Shown here: piece by piece, positions 38,073 to 48,728 of the stretch
How positions within the stretch are numbered: the stretch's first letter is position 1
How the letters are laid out: every line of letters starts with the position of its first letter
Origin: Tritrichomonas musculus
Lineage: Eukaryota; Parabasalia; Tritrichomonadida; Tritrichomonadidae
NCBI GenBank assembly: GCA_039105265.1
Contig: JAPFFF010000002.1
Coordinates: forward strand, 8,246,001 to 8,310,000
Length of the DNA stretch: 64,000 nt
Direction: 5' to 3'
Made by a program: the position numbers and the translations under genes
Notes under the pieces: generated by a model
What the model was told of the DNA's origin: nothing
Database searches by the model: none
What the model saw: the letters and a program-made list of their open reading frames with translations, nothing else

Positions 38073-40787
38073 TTAATCTTTTGCTACAAAATTGGATGGA
38101 TTTGTGAACATGTTTTTTAGGATTTGATTGGTACATGATTGGATTTGTTGATAATATCCATTAACATTTATTGCTCTTGGGAAGATAATCCTATTGAGCT
38201 TATTATACACTTTCAAAATGCCGTCAAAACAATTGAATGATAGCAAAACATCAATTATATTTTTCACCATATTATCATTAAATCGATATTTAAAAACATT
38301 TTCACGTGTTTCCAAAGATAATACATCTTCACAACTAGAATAATCAATTAAAAACAACAGTGTATTAATATCATATGAACATTGCATTATCTGTTTGAAA
38401 TTGATCTTTATAGGTGAATCATTTTCATCCTCTTTTTTGAATGTCTGAAAAGTGCAACCATGCTCTTTCAAAAAGTGGAAAACTGGAATGTGCCGAGCTG
38501 ATATCATTCTTGCAAAGTTTAGATGACAGGAATTAAAATCAGCTCCATGCTTTGCAAAAAGTTCAAGGATTTGTAAGTTCGAAATAGATATTGCAAACTC
38601 AATTGCCAATTCATCACTCGGATTGGCTCCATATTTGGACAAAAGAGTGTCTGCTATTTCAATCATCTCATTTATTCTTGACATGTTAACAAAGATAATT
38701 CCCTTCTTTTCAATAGTAAACAACTTTTCCAAACAAGCTGTTCCATCTACTTTTTCTGGAGCCAACTTTATCAAAATATTGAATATTCTCAAATTTCTAA
38801 TGTAACACGCATATTCAATGAGATTATATTGAGAAATAATGTCTTCATTGAGAATAGCTCCTCCTGAAATTAATCTTTTAACAAGTTTTGAATTATCATA
38901 TCGGATTGATTCAACAATAATTGGATCACCATTTGTTGAGCGTATTGAATTGATATTAGAAACTTTTTCAATCAAAAAATCAATCAATGAAATGTATTTG
39001 CCTTGCATTATTTCACTGAAGTTTAATGTTACACAATCAAAATTAGCGCCATATTTTGAGAGGAGCTCGAGCAAATCAACCGAACAATATGACAAAGCTT
39101 TTGAAATGATTGCTTCATCATTTGCATTCACTTTGAAGTCTTTCAAGAGTATTTCAGCTATTTTCAAACAATCATTCACTTTTTTGTTGTTGTTATTGTA
39201 TCTCGATTCTTCAAGTTTTTCAATCAGATCATTAAAACATGCTGCACTGTCATCAAAAGGTGGCTTATAATTCATGAAGAAACTGAAAAAATCAAGTTTT
39301 CCATATTTACAAGCATAATTCAAAAGCTTGTTTTTTGTGATGATTTCTTGATTTATTTCAACACCTTCAGAAATCATCTTTTTGAGAGAATTCAAACCGC
39401 CTGTTTTGATCGCTTTAACTATTAAAGATCCATATAAGTATGAGAAATCAACTCCTTTTTCTTTCAAGAATGTCATGAATGGTGTAAAATTAGATCTAAA
39501 GTTGAGGTCTTTATCATCAACACTATCAAAAGTGCAATTTCTTTCCATCAAAAAAGTAACCAGACTTTTACTTTCAAGTTTGCAAGCTTGCTTCATGAAC
39601 TTGGCTCCCATTTTCTCATACGGAATTGTGAAAGAATTATCGATGAGTTTGATGATATTATTATTCAATGTTGTGCATGCGTTTAGGAATAAGCGACCCA
39701 ATTTGGTTTCATCTAATGTTTTGCCAGCACCGTTTTGAATAAGAACTTCAATAACAGGCAAATGGCCGTTTTGAACAGCTGCTTCAAGTGATGTGAGATG
39801 TGATGAATTAGCTCCATCAATATCGATGTTTGTATTCTGAATGAGGAACTTGACAATGTCTGCATGACCAGCAATCGATGCTTCCACAAGAGGATGATTC
39901 TTATGGTAAATAGAATAAATCTCCGCCTTTCCTGTTTTCAGCAACAATTTGACACATTCCAAACTCCCGTTTTTACACGCAACTTGAATTGGAGTTCTGC
40001 CATAGAAATCAGTAACATTTATCTGACTCTGGGCGTAATTTCCATATGAAAGAATATAGTTAACAATATTTGCATGTCCACCTTCACATGCATAATGAAG
40101 ATTGGTGGCTTTTGAATTGAATTGATAATTGGTCGACATAAAAAATTGTCTAGCAATAATCCATTCAAATATTAATTTGACTATTTCAATATTACCATAC
40201 AAACATGCTACATCTATTGGGCTTATATGAGACGATCCTACCCCAAGAATGTCGGCTCCATTCATCCATAAAAATTTATAAGCATCTATTGTTCCTGCCA
40301 TCGCGGAGAAATGGCATGGCATACTATTTTCATTATCTTTGGCATTTAGATCAAATCCTGCTTGCCATAATTCTCTAATAATGTTTAAATTACCACCTGC
40401 ACATGCATAATGTAATAATGTTCTTTCATAACAATCAGCTCTCTGAAAATCATCTGAATAGATTCCATTTTGATAAAGCTTTGTAAAAGATCTAAAACAT
40501 TTTTCTGCGCCAAAAAACGCACATAATGCTGAATATGTAGGATTTGCTGAAAGAATTCTAGGAAGCTTGTATTTTGTCAAAAAAATTTTTTGATTTATAT
40601 TTAAATTATTTTTTGCAGCTTGTACAATTAGTTTTATAAACTCTTCATCGTTGTCGTCAATAATCGCATCTAATATTTTTTCATTAATCATGCTTTTATC
40701 CTTAGCAACACTAGGTGCTTCAATTTCTTTTGGAATCTCTTTACACATATATTCATATAATATTGGACTAATCGTAAAATCAATCAT
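38073..40787 (-). CDS. Large ankyrin-repeat protein
   Basis: 904 residues from the ATG at 40787-40785; an upstream in-frame TTG at 40805 is not a plausible start. The N-terminus MIDFTISPILYEYMCKEIPK has the look of trichomonad ankyrin proteins. Ankyrin repeats run from about residue 75 to 360, with good consensus units such as ERTLLHYACAGGNLNIIREL, ATNLHYACEGGHANIVNYIL and GRTPIQVACKNGSLECVKLL. More diverged helical repeats continue to about 800 (for example NKLLNYACKYGKLDFFSFFM and IEYACYIRNLRIFNILIKL). The last 100 residues are unassigned. Ankyrin arrays bind partner proteins; no partner can be named. A TCATTTTC initiator-like motif lies upstream of the chosen start and supports it. Confidence 0.9.
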   Translation of the reverse strand: MIDFTISPILYEYMCKEIPKEIEAPSVAKDKSMINEKILDAIIDDNDEEFIKLIVQAAKNNLNINQKIFLTKYKLPRILSANPTYSALCAFFGAEKCFRSFTKLYQNGIYSDDFQRADCYERTLLHYACAGGNLNIIRELWQAGFDLNAKDNENSMPCHFSAMAGTIDAYKFLWMNGADILGVGSSHISPIDVACLYGNIEIVKLIFEWIIARQFFMSTNYQFNSKATNLHYACEGGHANIVNYILSYGNYAQSQINVTDFYGRTPIQVACKNGSLECVKLLLKTGKAEIYSIYHKNHPLVEASIAGHADIVKFLIQNTNIDIDGANSSHLTSLEAAVQNGHLPVIEVLIQNGAGKTLDETKLGRLFLNACTTLNNNIIKLIDNSFTIPYEKMGAKFMKQACKLESKSLVTFLMERNCTFDSVDDKDLNFRSNFTPFMTFLKEKGVDFSYLYGSLIVKAIKTGGLNSLKKMISEGVEINQEIITKNKLLNYACKYGKLDFFSFFMNYKPPFDDSAACFNDLIEKLEESRYNNNNKKVNDCLKIAEILLKDFKVNANDEAIISKALSYCSVDLLELLSKYGANFDCVTLNFSEIMQGKYISLIDFLIEKVSNINSIRSTNGDPIIVESIRYDNSKLVKRLISGGAILNEDIISQYNLIEYACYIRNLRIFNILIKLAPEKVDGTACLEKLFTIEKKGIIFVNMSRINEMIEIADTLLSKYGANPSDELAIEFAISISNLQILELFAKHGADFNSCHLNFARMISARHIPVFHFLKEHGCTFQTFKKEDENDSPIKINFKQIMQCSYDINTLLFLIDYSSCEDVLSLETRENVFKYRFNDNMVKNIIDVLLSFNCFDGILKVYNKLNRIIFPRAINVNGYYQQIQSCTNQILKNMFTNPSNFVAKD

Positions 40788-40790
40788 GAT

Positions 40791-40798
40791 GAAAATGA
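40791..40798 (-). promoter_or_regulatory. Initiator-like motif
   Basis: On the minus strand TCATTTTC begins 11 bases before the ATG at 40787 and matches TCA-Py-(T/A). It would be inside the coding frame if the TTG at 40805 were the start. Confidence 0.4.
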
Positions 40799-41591
40799 CG
40801 ATCAAAACACATTCAATATATTCAAATTTTATATACGTTTATTATTTTTTTATTGTTCGTTTAAAAAAGCAAAGAAATGAATGAAAACAAAGATAGCTGT
40901 TTGAATAACAAATCTAATTATAAATTTAAATTTTCAATTGTCAGAAAAAAATTAATGCAACTTCATTACATTTTCCAATCACTTTAAAAAAAAAAACAAG
41001 ACAAAGATAAGAATTAAATGAAAACATAGATAAAAATAGACAGAGCAGATAAAAAAATTGTTTGAAATATAAATTGATCTATAATATTAGAAAAGCAATT
41101 CAAAATAAGTCTATTAAATCTTATGGTTTCTGTTGCTTCAAAAGAGATCAACTGAATCAACAATATGTATAGATATTTTTTTCCTCAAAATGCCAATGAA
41201 GAAAAGAGTTAGAATATTGGATATTATAACAACAAATCACAAATATATAATAATACAAAAGCCATTAAATTTTTTGTTCATGGATATAAATTCATCATTT
41301 CCTTAATTAAATGCTTTTAAATTGATGTAAGACAATTATATTTGTAAATTTATACAATTGTATTTTCGATTTAAGCTTATCCAATTTGGTTATTTTCCAT
41401 GATAAAGAAAAATTGTTATAGATGATTGTTTTTCTAGAAAAAAACTTTTGGTTTTGCTTGCTTAGTATACGTTACTTTCTCTTTTGAAATCATTCATTTT
41501 TATTTTTAAGATGAAAATAATCATTTAAAATTTGAATGAATTATTTAAATTTTTTTATTTTATTTGAAAAATGAAACATTGAAATTCTATT
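40799..41591. other. AT-rich divergent intergenic region
   Basis: About 790 bases between divergently transcribed genes, so it should hold both promoters. No repeat or RNA gene recognised. Confidence 0.4.
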
Positions 41592-41599
41592 TCATTATA
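41592..41599 (+). promoter_or_regulatory. Initiator-like motif
   Basis: TCATTATA, with A 22 bases before the ATG at 41616; matches TCA-Py-(T/A). Confidence 0.38.
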
Positions 41600-41615
41600 G
41601 TATTTTGAAAATAAT

Positions 41616-44477
41616 ATGATGTTAAAATTAGATGCTCAGCATTTTGGTATTGATATTAGGAATTTTACTCAGGGAGGAAAAATTGGTTTAGGTGGATATA
41701 GCGATGTTTACTTGACTCAATATAAGAAAAACGGGGAGAATTATGCAGCTAAAGTTATAAAAAGCAATGTTTTCAAAGAAGACGAAAAGAATAAAATTGA
41801 AGACGAAATAAAAATCATGAGTCTTATTGATCATCCCACAATTATTCAATATTTAGGATATTCATTACTAGATTTTAACTTAAACCCAAACATCGTAATA
41901 TTTACTCAACTTGTGAAGAATGGATCTCTTAATAAAATTATTTTAAAGGCGAAGCAATCAAATCTTCCAGAAAATTATGATAATACAACTCGACAAATTA
42001 TTTTAATTGGTATTGCAAGCGGAATGAAATATTTACACAACAAAAATATCATGCATTGTGATCTAAAAACCAACAATATTTTATTAGATGATAACTATTA
42101 CCCACATATTATAGATTTTGGCATGGCTAAATATATTAACGAAAACAGTCTTGTTGAAGATGATCTCGTTTGCGGCACTTTACCTTATATGGCACCTGAA
42201 ATGATTCTTGGTCACAAATATTCATATAAAATTGACGTTTATGCCTTTGCAATGATCATGTATGAAGTAATATGCGAATTAGATCTTTACCCAAACCTTG
42301 ATTATAATCAATCATTAACAGAACAGTTTAAAAAGCATGTTGCTGTTTCAAATAAGCGCCCAAGAATCAAGATTGGAGTTAAAAATTGTATCAGATTTTT
42401 AATTCAACAGTGCTGGTCTTCAAAAGCTAACGAAAGACCCACTTTTGATGAAATATACAACAAACTTATTGATCCAAAATATTATTTAGACAACGTTGAT
42501 GAAAAAAGAATCAAAGAATATCTCGCCATTATTACCAAGAATGATATTTCTGATTCAAATAATTCAGACCTCATTCAAAAAGTTAGAACTCTTTCAAAAG
42601 AGAATGAAAATTTAAGAGAACAAGTTTCTATTCTCAAAGAAAACAACGAAAAACTTTTGAATGAGAACGATAAGATGAAAAACACAATCGAAGAGATGAT
42701 GAAGAAAGTGGAGGCTGAATCCGAAATAACGGTCAAACCGCCACCTGTGAAAGATGAACATATGCTCATTAACTCAAGGTTTCTCCATCTGAAAGAAAAG
42801 AAAGAAGAACTTGAAAAGGCGAATTCAGACCAATTTTTGTCTTCCCAAAAAGAAACAGAAAACGAAGAATTAACTAAAGATATTGACAATTTGAAAGAAG
42901 AAATTAAAGAAAGGACAAATTCACCTAAAAGGTCAAATCTATCGTCAAGCGAAGAAGAAATTAAAGAAATATCAAATTCACCAAAAAGGCCAATTCATTT
43001 CTCTAATGAAGACGAAATAAGAGAAAGATCAAATTCACCTAAAAGGCCAATTCATTTCTCTAATGAAGACGAAATAAGAGAAAGATCAAATTCACCTAAC
43101 AGGTCAATTCAATCATCAAATGAAGAAGAAATTATAGAAAAAACAAATTCACCTAAAAGGTCAAATCAGTCATCAAACAAAGAAGAAATTAAAGAAAAAA
43201 TAAATTCACCTAAAAGGTCAATTCAATTCTCAAACGAAGAAGAAATTAAAAAAAGATCAAATTCACCTAAAAGGTCAATTCAATTTTCAAATGAAGATGA
43301 GATTAAAGAAAGGCCAATTTCACCAAAGAGGTCAATTCGACTTTCAAAAGATTCAAGTAAAGAAAAAATAAACGGTCAAAGCGAAAAGCGGGTTGACTGT
43401 GTCAAGCTTCCATCACTGAACAGATTGAAAAAGAGCGACTCGCTGACGATCTCTGACTTCAATTCTCTCTCACTTCAGCAGCAGTACCAAATTATCAAGA
43501 TCAAGTCCAATTCGATGAGTTTTTATTCGAGGAACTACTACATAATCAATCTTCACACATTACTGGATACTCTTATTCAATTTGTCAAATGTCCAGAAAC
43601 CGCTGGATACATTGAAATCCAGGCAAATGAGAGCCAGACTGACGCAGACATCGACAAGCTCAACCAAAGCAACAGAATCAACATTTTACACAAAGCTACA
43701 GAGATATTGTACTATCATAAGCTATTCAATAATTCAGAATTCAAAGAAATTTTGAATTTATTCAGAGACCAAATATCAATTGAAATCAAATATTATTCAA
43801 AAATATACCAAGGAATCTATGAAACAATATCAACGATGAAGCATGTTAATATAAACATATTTATATCGGGAATAAAAAAGACGGACAATACTTTCAAGAA
43901 CAACAAATGTATCAATTCGATCAGGTTTGATAATTCAGTAATCAACATAATTGATTATGCATTCAAAAATTGCGATTCATTGACACATGTCGTCATTCCT
44001 TCTTCCGTTACTTCTATCGGCTCTGGTTCTTTCGAAGGTTGCGATTCATTGAAATCAATATCAATTCCATCTTCAATAACATTCATCGATTTCAGTGTTT
44101 TTAAAAATTGTACAAATTTGGCAGACGTTTGCTTATCTAATTCTATAAAAATGATAAGGGATAACGCATTCTATGGTTGCTCGTCTCTGAAAAAATTGAC
44201 ATTGCCGTCCTTCCTGGCTGCAATCGGCGAGTTTGCTTTCTATAATTGCGCCTCTCTCGAGTCCATCACAATTCCTCCGTCAGTAACTTCTATTGGAAAA
44301 GGAGCTTTCGGAAAGTGTTCTGGATTAAAACACGTATCCATCCCTTCTTCAGTAAAATCAATCGGGAAGGGAGCTTTTGAAGGATGTTCATCTTTGGTGT
44401 CAATTAAAATTCCATCATCGATAAAGAATATGAATGAACTTGATATCAAACCAAAATGCCATGTAATTCTTATATAA
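41616..44477 (+). CDS. TKL-type kinase with SPKR tandem repeats and BspA-type LRRs (HCD variant)
   Basis: 953 residues from an ATG. Residues about 17-290 are a kinase: GLGGYSDVYL at 24-33, AAK with Lys46, catalytic loop IMHCDLKTNN (HCD at 147-149, Cys replacing Arg of HRD), IIDFGMAK with DFG at 167-169, and YMAPEM. The catalytic Asp149, Lys151 and Asn154 are kept. A coiled coil lies at about 325-365. Residues about 429-580 are eight tandem 19-residue repeats (NSPKRSIQFSNEDEIKERS type) that each offer an SPKR site. Residues about 615-755 are an unassigned helical domain. From about 765 the protein is BspA-type LRRs (SLTHVVIPSSVTSIGSGSFE and similar, about seven units). It shares the kinase-plus-BspA plan, and the style of its C-terminal tail, with the gene at 2366. 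No signal peptide; likely cytosolic. Confidence 0.9.
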   Translation: MMLKLDAQHFGIDIRNFTQGGKIGLGGYSDVYLTQYKKNGENYAAKVIKSNVFKEDEKNKIEDEIKIMSLIDHPTIIQYLGYSLLDFNLNPNIVIFTQLVKNGSLNKIILKAKQSNLPENYDNTTRQIILIGIASGMKYLHNKNIMHCDLKTNNILLDDNYYPHIIDFGMAKYINENSLVEDDLVCGTLPYMAPEMILGHKYSYKIDVYAFAMIMYEVICELDLYPNLDYNQSLTEQFKKHVAVSNKRPRIKIGVKNCIRFLIQQCWSSKANERPTFDEIYNKLIDPKYYLDNVDEKRIKEYLAIITKNDISDSNNSDLIQKVRTLSKENENLREQVSILKENNEKLLNENDKMKNTIEEMMKKVEAESEITVKPPPVKDEHMLINSRFLHLKEKKEELEKANSDQFLSSQKETENEELTKDIDNLKEEIKERTNSPKRSNLSSSEEEIKEISNSPKRPIHFSNEDEIRERSNSPKRPIHFSNEDEIRERSNSPNRSIQSSNEEEIIEKTNSPKRSNQSSNKEEIKEKINSPKRSIQFSNEEEIKKRSNSPKRSIQFSNEDEIKERPISPKRSIRLSKDSSKEKINGQSEKRVDCVKLPSLNRLKKSDSLTISDFNSLSLQQQYQIIKIKSNSMSFYSRNYYIINLHTLLDTLIQFVKCPETAGYIEIQANESQTDADIDKLNQSNRINILHKATEILYYHKLFNNSEFKEILNLFRDQISIEIKYYSKIYQGIYETISTMKHVNINIFISGIKKTDNTFKNNKCINSIRFDNSVINIIDYAFKNCDSLTHVVIPSSVTSIGSGSFEGCDSLKSISIPSSITFIDFSVFKNCTNLADVCLSNSIKMIRDNAFYGCSSLKKLTLPSFLAAIGEFAFYNCASLESITIPPSVTSIGKGAFGKCSGLKHVSIPSSVKSIGKGAFEGCSSLVSIKIPSSIKNMNELDIKPKCHVILI
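42900..43355 (+). repeat. 57-bp tandem repeat, eight units
   Basis: Eight contiguous 57-bp units, each coding 19 residues with core NSPKR-(S/P)I-(Q/H)-FSNE(D/E)EI. Units 2 and 3 are nearly identical over long stretches, showing recent unit duplication. Confidence 0.88.
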
Positions 44478-44662
44478 TGTTTTTATTTATTTATTTATCT
44501 ATGTGTATAATAAAACTTTCTCTTTATGTATTTTTTTTTTTTTATAAGACATTAAATTTCTTTGAAAAACTGACAAGATAAATCTCTCAATTTTCAAAAT
44601 TTTCATTCAAATAAAATTTTTAAAATGAAATTTTTGATTTTAAGATATCATGATTAATCATT

Positions 44663-44670
44663 TCATTTTT
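44663..44670 (+). promoter_or_regulatory. Initiator-like motif
   Basis: TCATTTTT with its A 8 bases before the ATG at 44673, an optimal spacing for trichomonad initiators. Confidence 0.45.
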
Positions 44671-44672
44671 TT

Positions 44673-44969
44673 ATGATGGAATTACAAAAAGAATACGAAG
44701 ATATTGTTGAAAATCTAGATCATGAATCATTTGATTCACTCATGGATGGATTGGAAAAATTGTTAGACATAATAGAAGGAAATTCATCAAAAGAAAATGT
44801 TGGAGATGAATTCATTGAAAAGGTAACAAAGAAGGCAACAGAAGTTAGAAATGAAGCAGCTCTATTATTGAAGAAACAACGAGAAGGTATTATCGGTATG
44901 GCAGATTTATTTGGAATTTCATTGTCTGAACTTGGAATTACACTTGAAGATCCCCCAGAAGTAGAATAA
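44673..44969 (+). CDS. Small helical protein, unknown
   Basis: 98 residues from an ATG. Predominantly helical and acidic: MMELQKEYEDIVENLDHESF, a middle part with DSLMDGLEKLLDIIEGN, a charged helix (EKVTKKATEVRNEAALLLKK), and a C-terminal GMADLFGISLSELGITLEDP. No recognised domain. The promoter motif next to the ATG, ordinary codon use and a clean stop near TAATAA suggest a real gene. A small helical cofactor or subunit is possible, but I cannot name it. Confidence 0.7.
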   Translation: MMELQKEYEDIVENLDHESFDSLMDGLEKLLDIIEGNSSKENVGDEFIEKVTKKATEVRNEAALLLKKQREGIIGMADLFGISLSELGITLEDPPEVE

Positions 44970-45192
44970 TAACCTTATAAAATGTTTTTTTGTCGAAATG
45001 AAATTCATCTTTATATTTTTAATTAAATAAATAAAGATACAAAATTATTTTTATTGTTCTTTTTTATATTTCATTCATGATTAATATTCTGACCCAAACA
45101 AGATTTTTAATTTTCAAAGATTTTCCGTATTAAAACTATATTATATTTTTGTAGTCTAGCTCTACTTAATTCAATTATTATTACATTCACAA

Positions 45193-46276
45193 ATGATCAA
45201 GAAAATTGGATCAAATGCATTTGCATATTCAAATCTTAATTATATCAAGATTCCAAAACAAGTCACAGAAATATTCCAAAATTCATTTAGCTTCTGTGAA
45301 AACTTACAACTAGTTATATTTGAAGATAATTCTGATCTCAAAATAATTGGAGAATATGCTTTTCAAAATACTCCAATTGAATTCATGAATTCTGATAATT
45401 TTATAATTGGAAAAACCGATCCAAATGGTGAATATGATGATCTTGTTTTAGTATTAGATAACTTTATCGATGATTTAACTATTCCTCAATTTATCAAAAA
45501 GATTGTTGATTTTTGTTTTTATAAATTTCGAATTGAAAGTATAACAATTCCTCAGCATGTAACAAAAATTGGCCAGTAATTATTTTCTTCATGTCCTGAA
45601 TTGAAACAAGTTGTATTTGCTGAAAACTCAGAACTTCAAATAATTGGAAGTCATGCATTTAGCGAGCCAAAAATAGAAATTATCGTTATTCCTCCTCATG
45701 TTACAGAAATACAAAGTTTTGCATTTTCAGATTGCGAGCAAATACCATTTATGGATAATTCAGAGCTACAAATAATTCATATGGGTGCTTTTCAAAACAC
45801 AAAAATCCGAAATATCAAATACCACAACATGTAAAAAAATATGTCAAGATGCTTTTCAACATAGCTATCTTGATATAATTGATTTTCCAGAAAATTCAGA
45901 ACTTGAAACAATTCAAGATTTTGCTTTTGGAAGCACTTTTATTAAATGCATTGCTATTCCATCTTCCGTTACAAAAATAGGTGAAAATGCTTTTGATAAA
46001 TCTTATGATCTTGGTTTATTATTCATAGATGACAATCTAGATTGGAAATCACTTAAAATAGAAAATTGCAAAGAAATGATAAAAAACATAAAGTATTTTC
46101 AAAGTTATAAATGCCTCTCATTTGAATTCAACGAAGATGATAAAACAGCTAAAATTACAGGACTCAAAACAAATAAAAAGAGTGATTTCATTTTCATTCC
46201 TCGAACTATCACCAATAATGAGCATGAGTACATTATTACTGAGATTTCTGAAGGATCTTTTGATCAAAATCTCTGA
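45193..46276 (+). pseudogene. Broken BspA-like leucine-rich repeat gene
   Basis: The stretch encodes typical BspA repeats (KIGSNAFAYSNLNYIKIPKQ, NSELQIIGSHAFSEPKIEII, IAIPSSVTKIGENAFDKSYD) in more than one frame. One in-frame TAA lies at 45577-45579 in the middle of a repeat (KIGQ, then FSSCPELKQ continues in the same frame), and two frame changes occur near 45820-45840, within the repeat that should read NIKIPQHVKKICQDAF. The 5' part also starts abruptly inside the repeat region. The tail (FIFIPRTITNNEHEYIITEI) resembles the usual domain border of this family. Related intact gene: 30270-32351. Confidence 0.8.
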
Positions 46277-46835
46277 ATACTGTTTTTATAGCGCCTGAAT
46301 CAGAGGTGAAAATTATTGTCCATTACCAAAAAAAATTTTCGCTCTTTTTGTCCATTATAAAATTGAATGAATGCATTGAATCATTTTCATTTTTTTTTTA
46401 TCTTTTTATAAGAATATAAAGAATACCAAATTAAGTTAAAAAGAATATTTTTTTTTTATTTCATAAATCATTTTTTTTTTCTAGGCATATTGTCACTAGA
46501 AAGTCTTCATAACAAATTACCAAGTCAAACCAATCTTACGGTTTTTTTTATAACAAATAGTTTTTTTTTTTTTTTACTTTTTTTCTTTCTCTTTTTTTGG
46601 TCCAATATTAGGATAGTATAAAGTGATAAAGTTTTTAAAGGACTCTAAGAAATCTCAATACAAATCACAATAATAAAAATGCCTATGGGTCAGTTGCATC
46701 AACTATTTCAACATAGAAAAAAAATATAAAGTGAGATAAAAAGTATTTTTTTATAATTAATTTGACATATAGAAATATGTTGATGATCAGACTGTAATGT
46801 TATTCAGTTATTTAATTAATATGTAACTTTTGTTG
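46277..46835. other. AT-rich gap with T runs
   Basis: 560 bases; several T runs of 9 to 14. No gene or repeat pair recognised. Confidence 0.4.
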
Positions 46836-48728
46836 CTATATCCGCTTGTTTGGCGTGTTTGGTGGTGGGCATCCAATGAATACTATGCTGTTAGCCAATC
46901 CAGCAATGCAAAAAGTGGCACCACTTGTGATTGTCGACTTTGTTGGTGAGTAAACTATTTCAAAGCATGGGCCGCGGTCGAGTAAGAGTTGGCCACTGGT
47001 GTTGGACCCGCATGAGAGGATTTTACCCTCTTGTGTCTCGAAAAGTGAATGATTGTTGCCTGCGTAAGCTGCCCTAATTTGTTGTCCTCCAAGTGACAAA
47101 ATTAATGTGAAAGATGAAACTGACTCTGTTCTTTCGCCAAGACCGAGTTGGCCGTTCTTGTTTGATCCAAGAGCATAGACTCGGCCTTCCTTACTGACTG
47201 CCAGGCAGTGGTCCTCTGTGCCCGACAGGCTGACAATTTCTTTGCCTGCCAGTTCTTCAACTGCTGAAAATTTGAGAACGTTATTCTTGTCATCAATTGT
47301 TGACTGGAAAACTCGACCGTTTGAGCTAAGAACAACGACTTGTTTTTTTATGCAGGCTACAAACGATGCCTTTTCCCCAGATGGAAGAGAAACAGCAGCG
47401 ATTCGTGAAGATGGTGAATTCTTGACTGCCTGGTGGTTAATGAAGATAACTTCACCTTTTATACTGATCGCTGATGAATGTGAACGACCGCCGAAAAGTG
47501 CCACTGGTTCTTCATCGCCGATGTCAAGGAAAACTGGATTGCCACCATTTATATCACTATCGCAGAGGACGAGCTGATTCCCATTTCCGCTGCTTTTCTT
47601 GAGCATGTAAAGAGTGCTTGAATAACAGCAAACAGCCGAAACAGGAGTCAGCTTGTTGCCGTCTCCGTCTGTAATCGAAAACTCAGTGAATTGCTCATTT
47701 TTTATTTTCTGAAGAGAGGCACTGATTCGGCCATCGCTATTTTCTCCAATTCCCAGCAGTGAACCATCACTCGTGACCATCACTGATTGGTTGCGGTAAA
47801 CCGAATAAGACAAAAGAGATGAAAAGTCAATAGAAGACTTCTGAGGAGGGTGAATTGACGGTTCATTATAGACGTTCTTGTTGTTCGAACCCTGGTCTAA
47901 TTGATTGAATCTGTTATATCCGCCAACTAAGACTGTTTGTGCGATTTGTTTATGCTTTGTTTGGTATCGTTCTCCATGAAATTCTTTCATATTTTTGAGA
48001 CGGTTTGAAATTGATGCCCACATATTAAATGTGAGGTCGCAGAAGTCAATCGTGTCAACAAATTCTCTCATTGTTTCTTCTTCAACATTACTAAATAAAA
48101 CAAAATCGTAGAGTCGCGCGATTGATTTATCAGTCGATTTCGAGTACATTTTGTTGATAAAGCTCAAAAGTTGGTCTTCATCTTGAAGACGAAGATTTGT
48201 GTTAAAAATGATGCGCTCAAGTGTTTCAATGTTGAGTTTTTGAAGCTCCTCTGAATTATTTTCACAAAGGATGAAAAAATGTGATGTGATGAATTCAATT
48301 TCATCATTGATTCGTGTTTTATATATTTTTGGATTCTTTTGGTGCTGTTGAAGTAATGTAATGGCGTTATCTTCGGTGATTTCTCTGTCAGGTTCTAAAT
48401 TGATGATTTCAATCGCTTCATTTCCGAGGATTTCAATGACTTCACTGAAAAAGTCGATTTCCGAATCTGGAATTGAAAATTTTGTAAAGTTAGAGAGCTG
48501 GAGGATGTATGAAAAATGGCCTTTAGTCTTCGTTGTAATAGTAAATTCACTCAAAGTTGGATCTGATTGATGGTATGCACTAATCTTTGGCGATAAAAGA
48601 TCTGAAATTATTCGACTTGTCTTGAATTCTTCACCGTTGACGATGAATGAAAAGTCGTTATCGTATATTTGTAATGGAACATGTAAAACGCTAGCTGTGT
48701 TAAGTTGAACTTGTGATTCTTCCTTCAT
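46836..48728 (-). CDS. BTB/POZ-like protein with RCC1 beta-propeller
   Basis: 630 residues from an ATG. Residues about 20-115 look like a trichomonad BTB-like domain (FSFIVNGEEFKTSRIISDLL, with SEFTITTKTKGHFSYILQLS). Residues about 130-260 are a BACK-like helical region (INDEIEFITSHFFILCENNS). From about 270 to 620 there are RCC1 repeats: LVGGYNRFNQLDQGSNN, MVTSDGSLLGIGENSDGRIS, CLAVSKEGRVYALGSNKNGQ and SLFETQEGKILSCGSNTSGQ. RCC1 propellers bind chromatin/Ran in the founding member, but in BTB-RCC1 proteins they more often serve as substrate or partner binding platforms, with BTB linking to cullin-3 ubiquitin ligases (family knowledge). A truncated relative lies at 13641-14141. Confidence 0.9.
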   Translation of the reverse strand: MKEESQVQLNTASVLHVPLQIYDNDFSFIVNGEEFKTSRIISDLLSPKISAYHQSDPTLSEFTITTKTKGHFSYILQLSNFTKFSIPDSEIDFFSEVIEILGNEAIEIINLEPDREITEDNAITLLQQHQKNPKIYKTRINDEIEFITSHFFILCENNSEELQKLNIETLERIIFNTNLRLQDEDQLLSFINKMYSKSTDKSIARLYDFVLFSNVEEETMREFVDTIDFCDLTFNMWASISNRLKNMKEFHGERYQTKHKQIAQTVLVGGYNRFNQLDQGSNNKNVYNEPSIHPPQKSSIDFSSLLSYSVYRNQSVMVTSDGSLLGIGENSDGRISASLQKIKNEQFTEFSITDGDGNKLTPVSAVCCYSSTLYMLKKSSGNGNQLVLCDSDINGGNPVFLDIGDEEPVALFGGRSHSSAISIKGEVIFINHQAVKNSPSSRIAAVSLPSGEKASFVACIKKQVVVLSSNGRVFQSTIDDKNNVLKFSAVEELAGKEIVSLSGTEDHCLAVSKEGRVYALGSNKNGQLGLGERTESVSSFTLILSLGGQQIRAAYAGNNHSLFETQEGKILSCGSNTSGQLLLDRGPCFEIVYSPTKSTITSGATFCIAGLANSIVFIGCPPPNTPNKRI

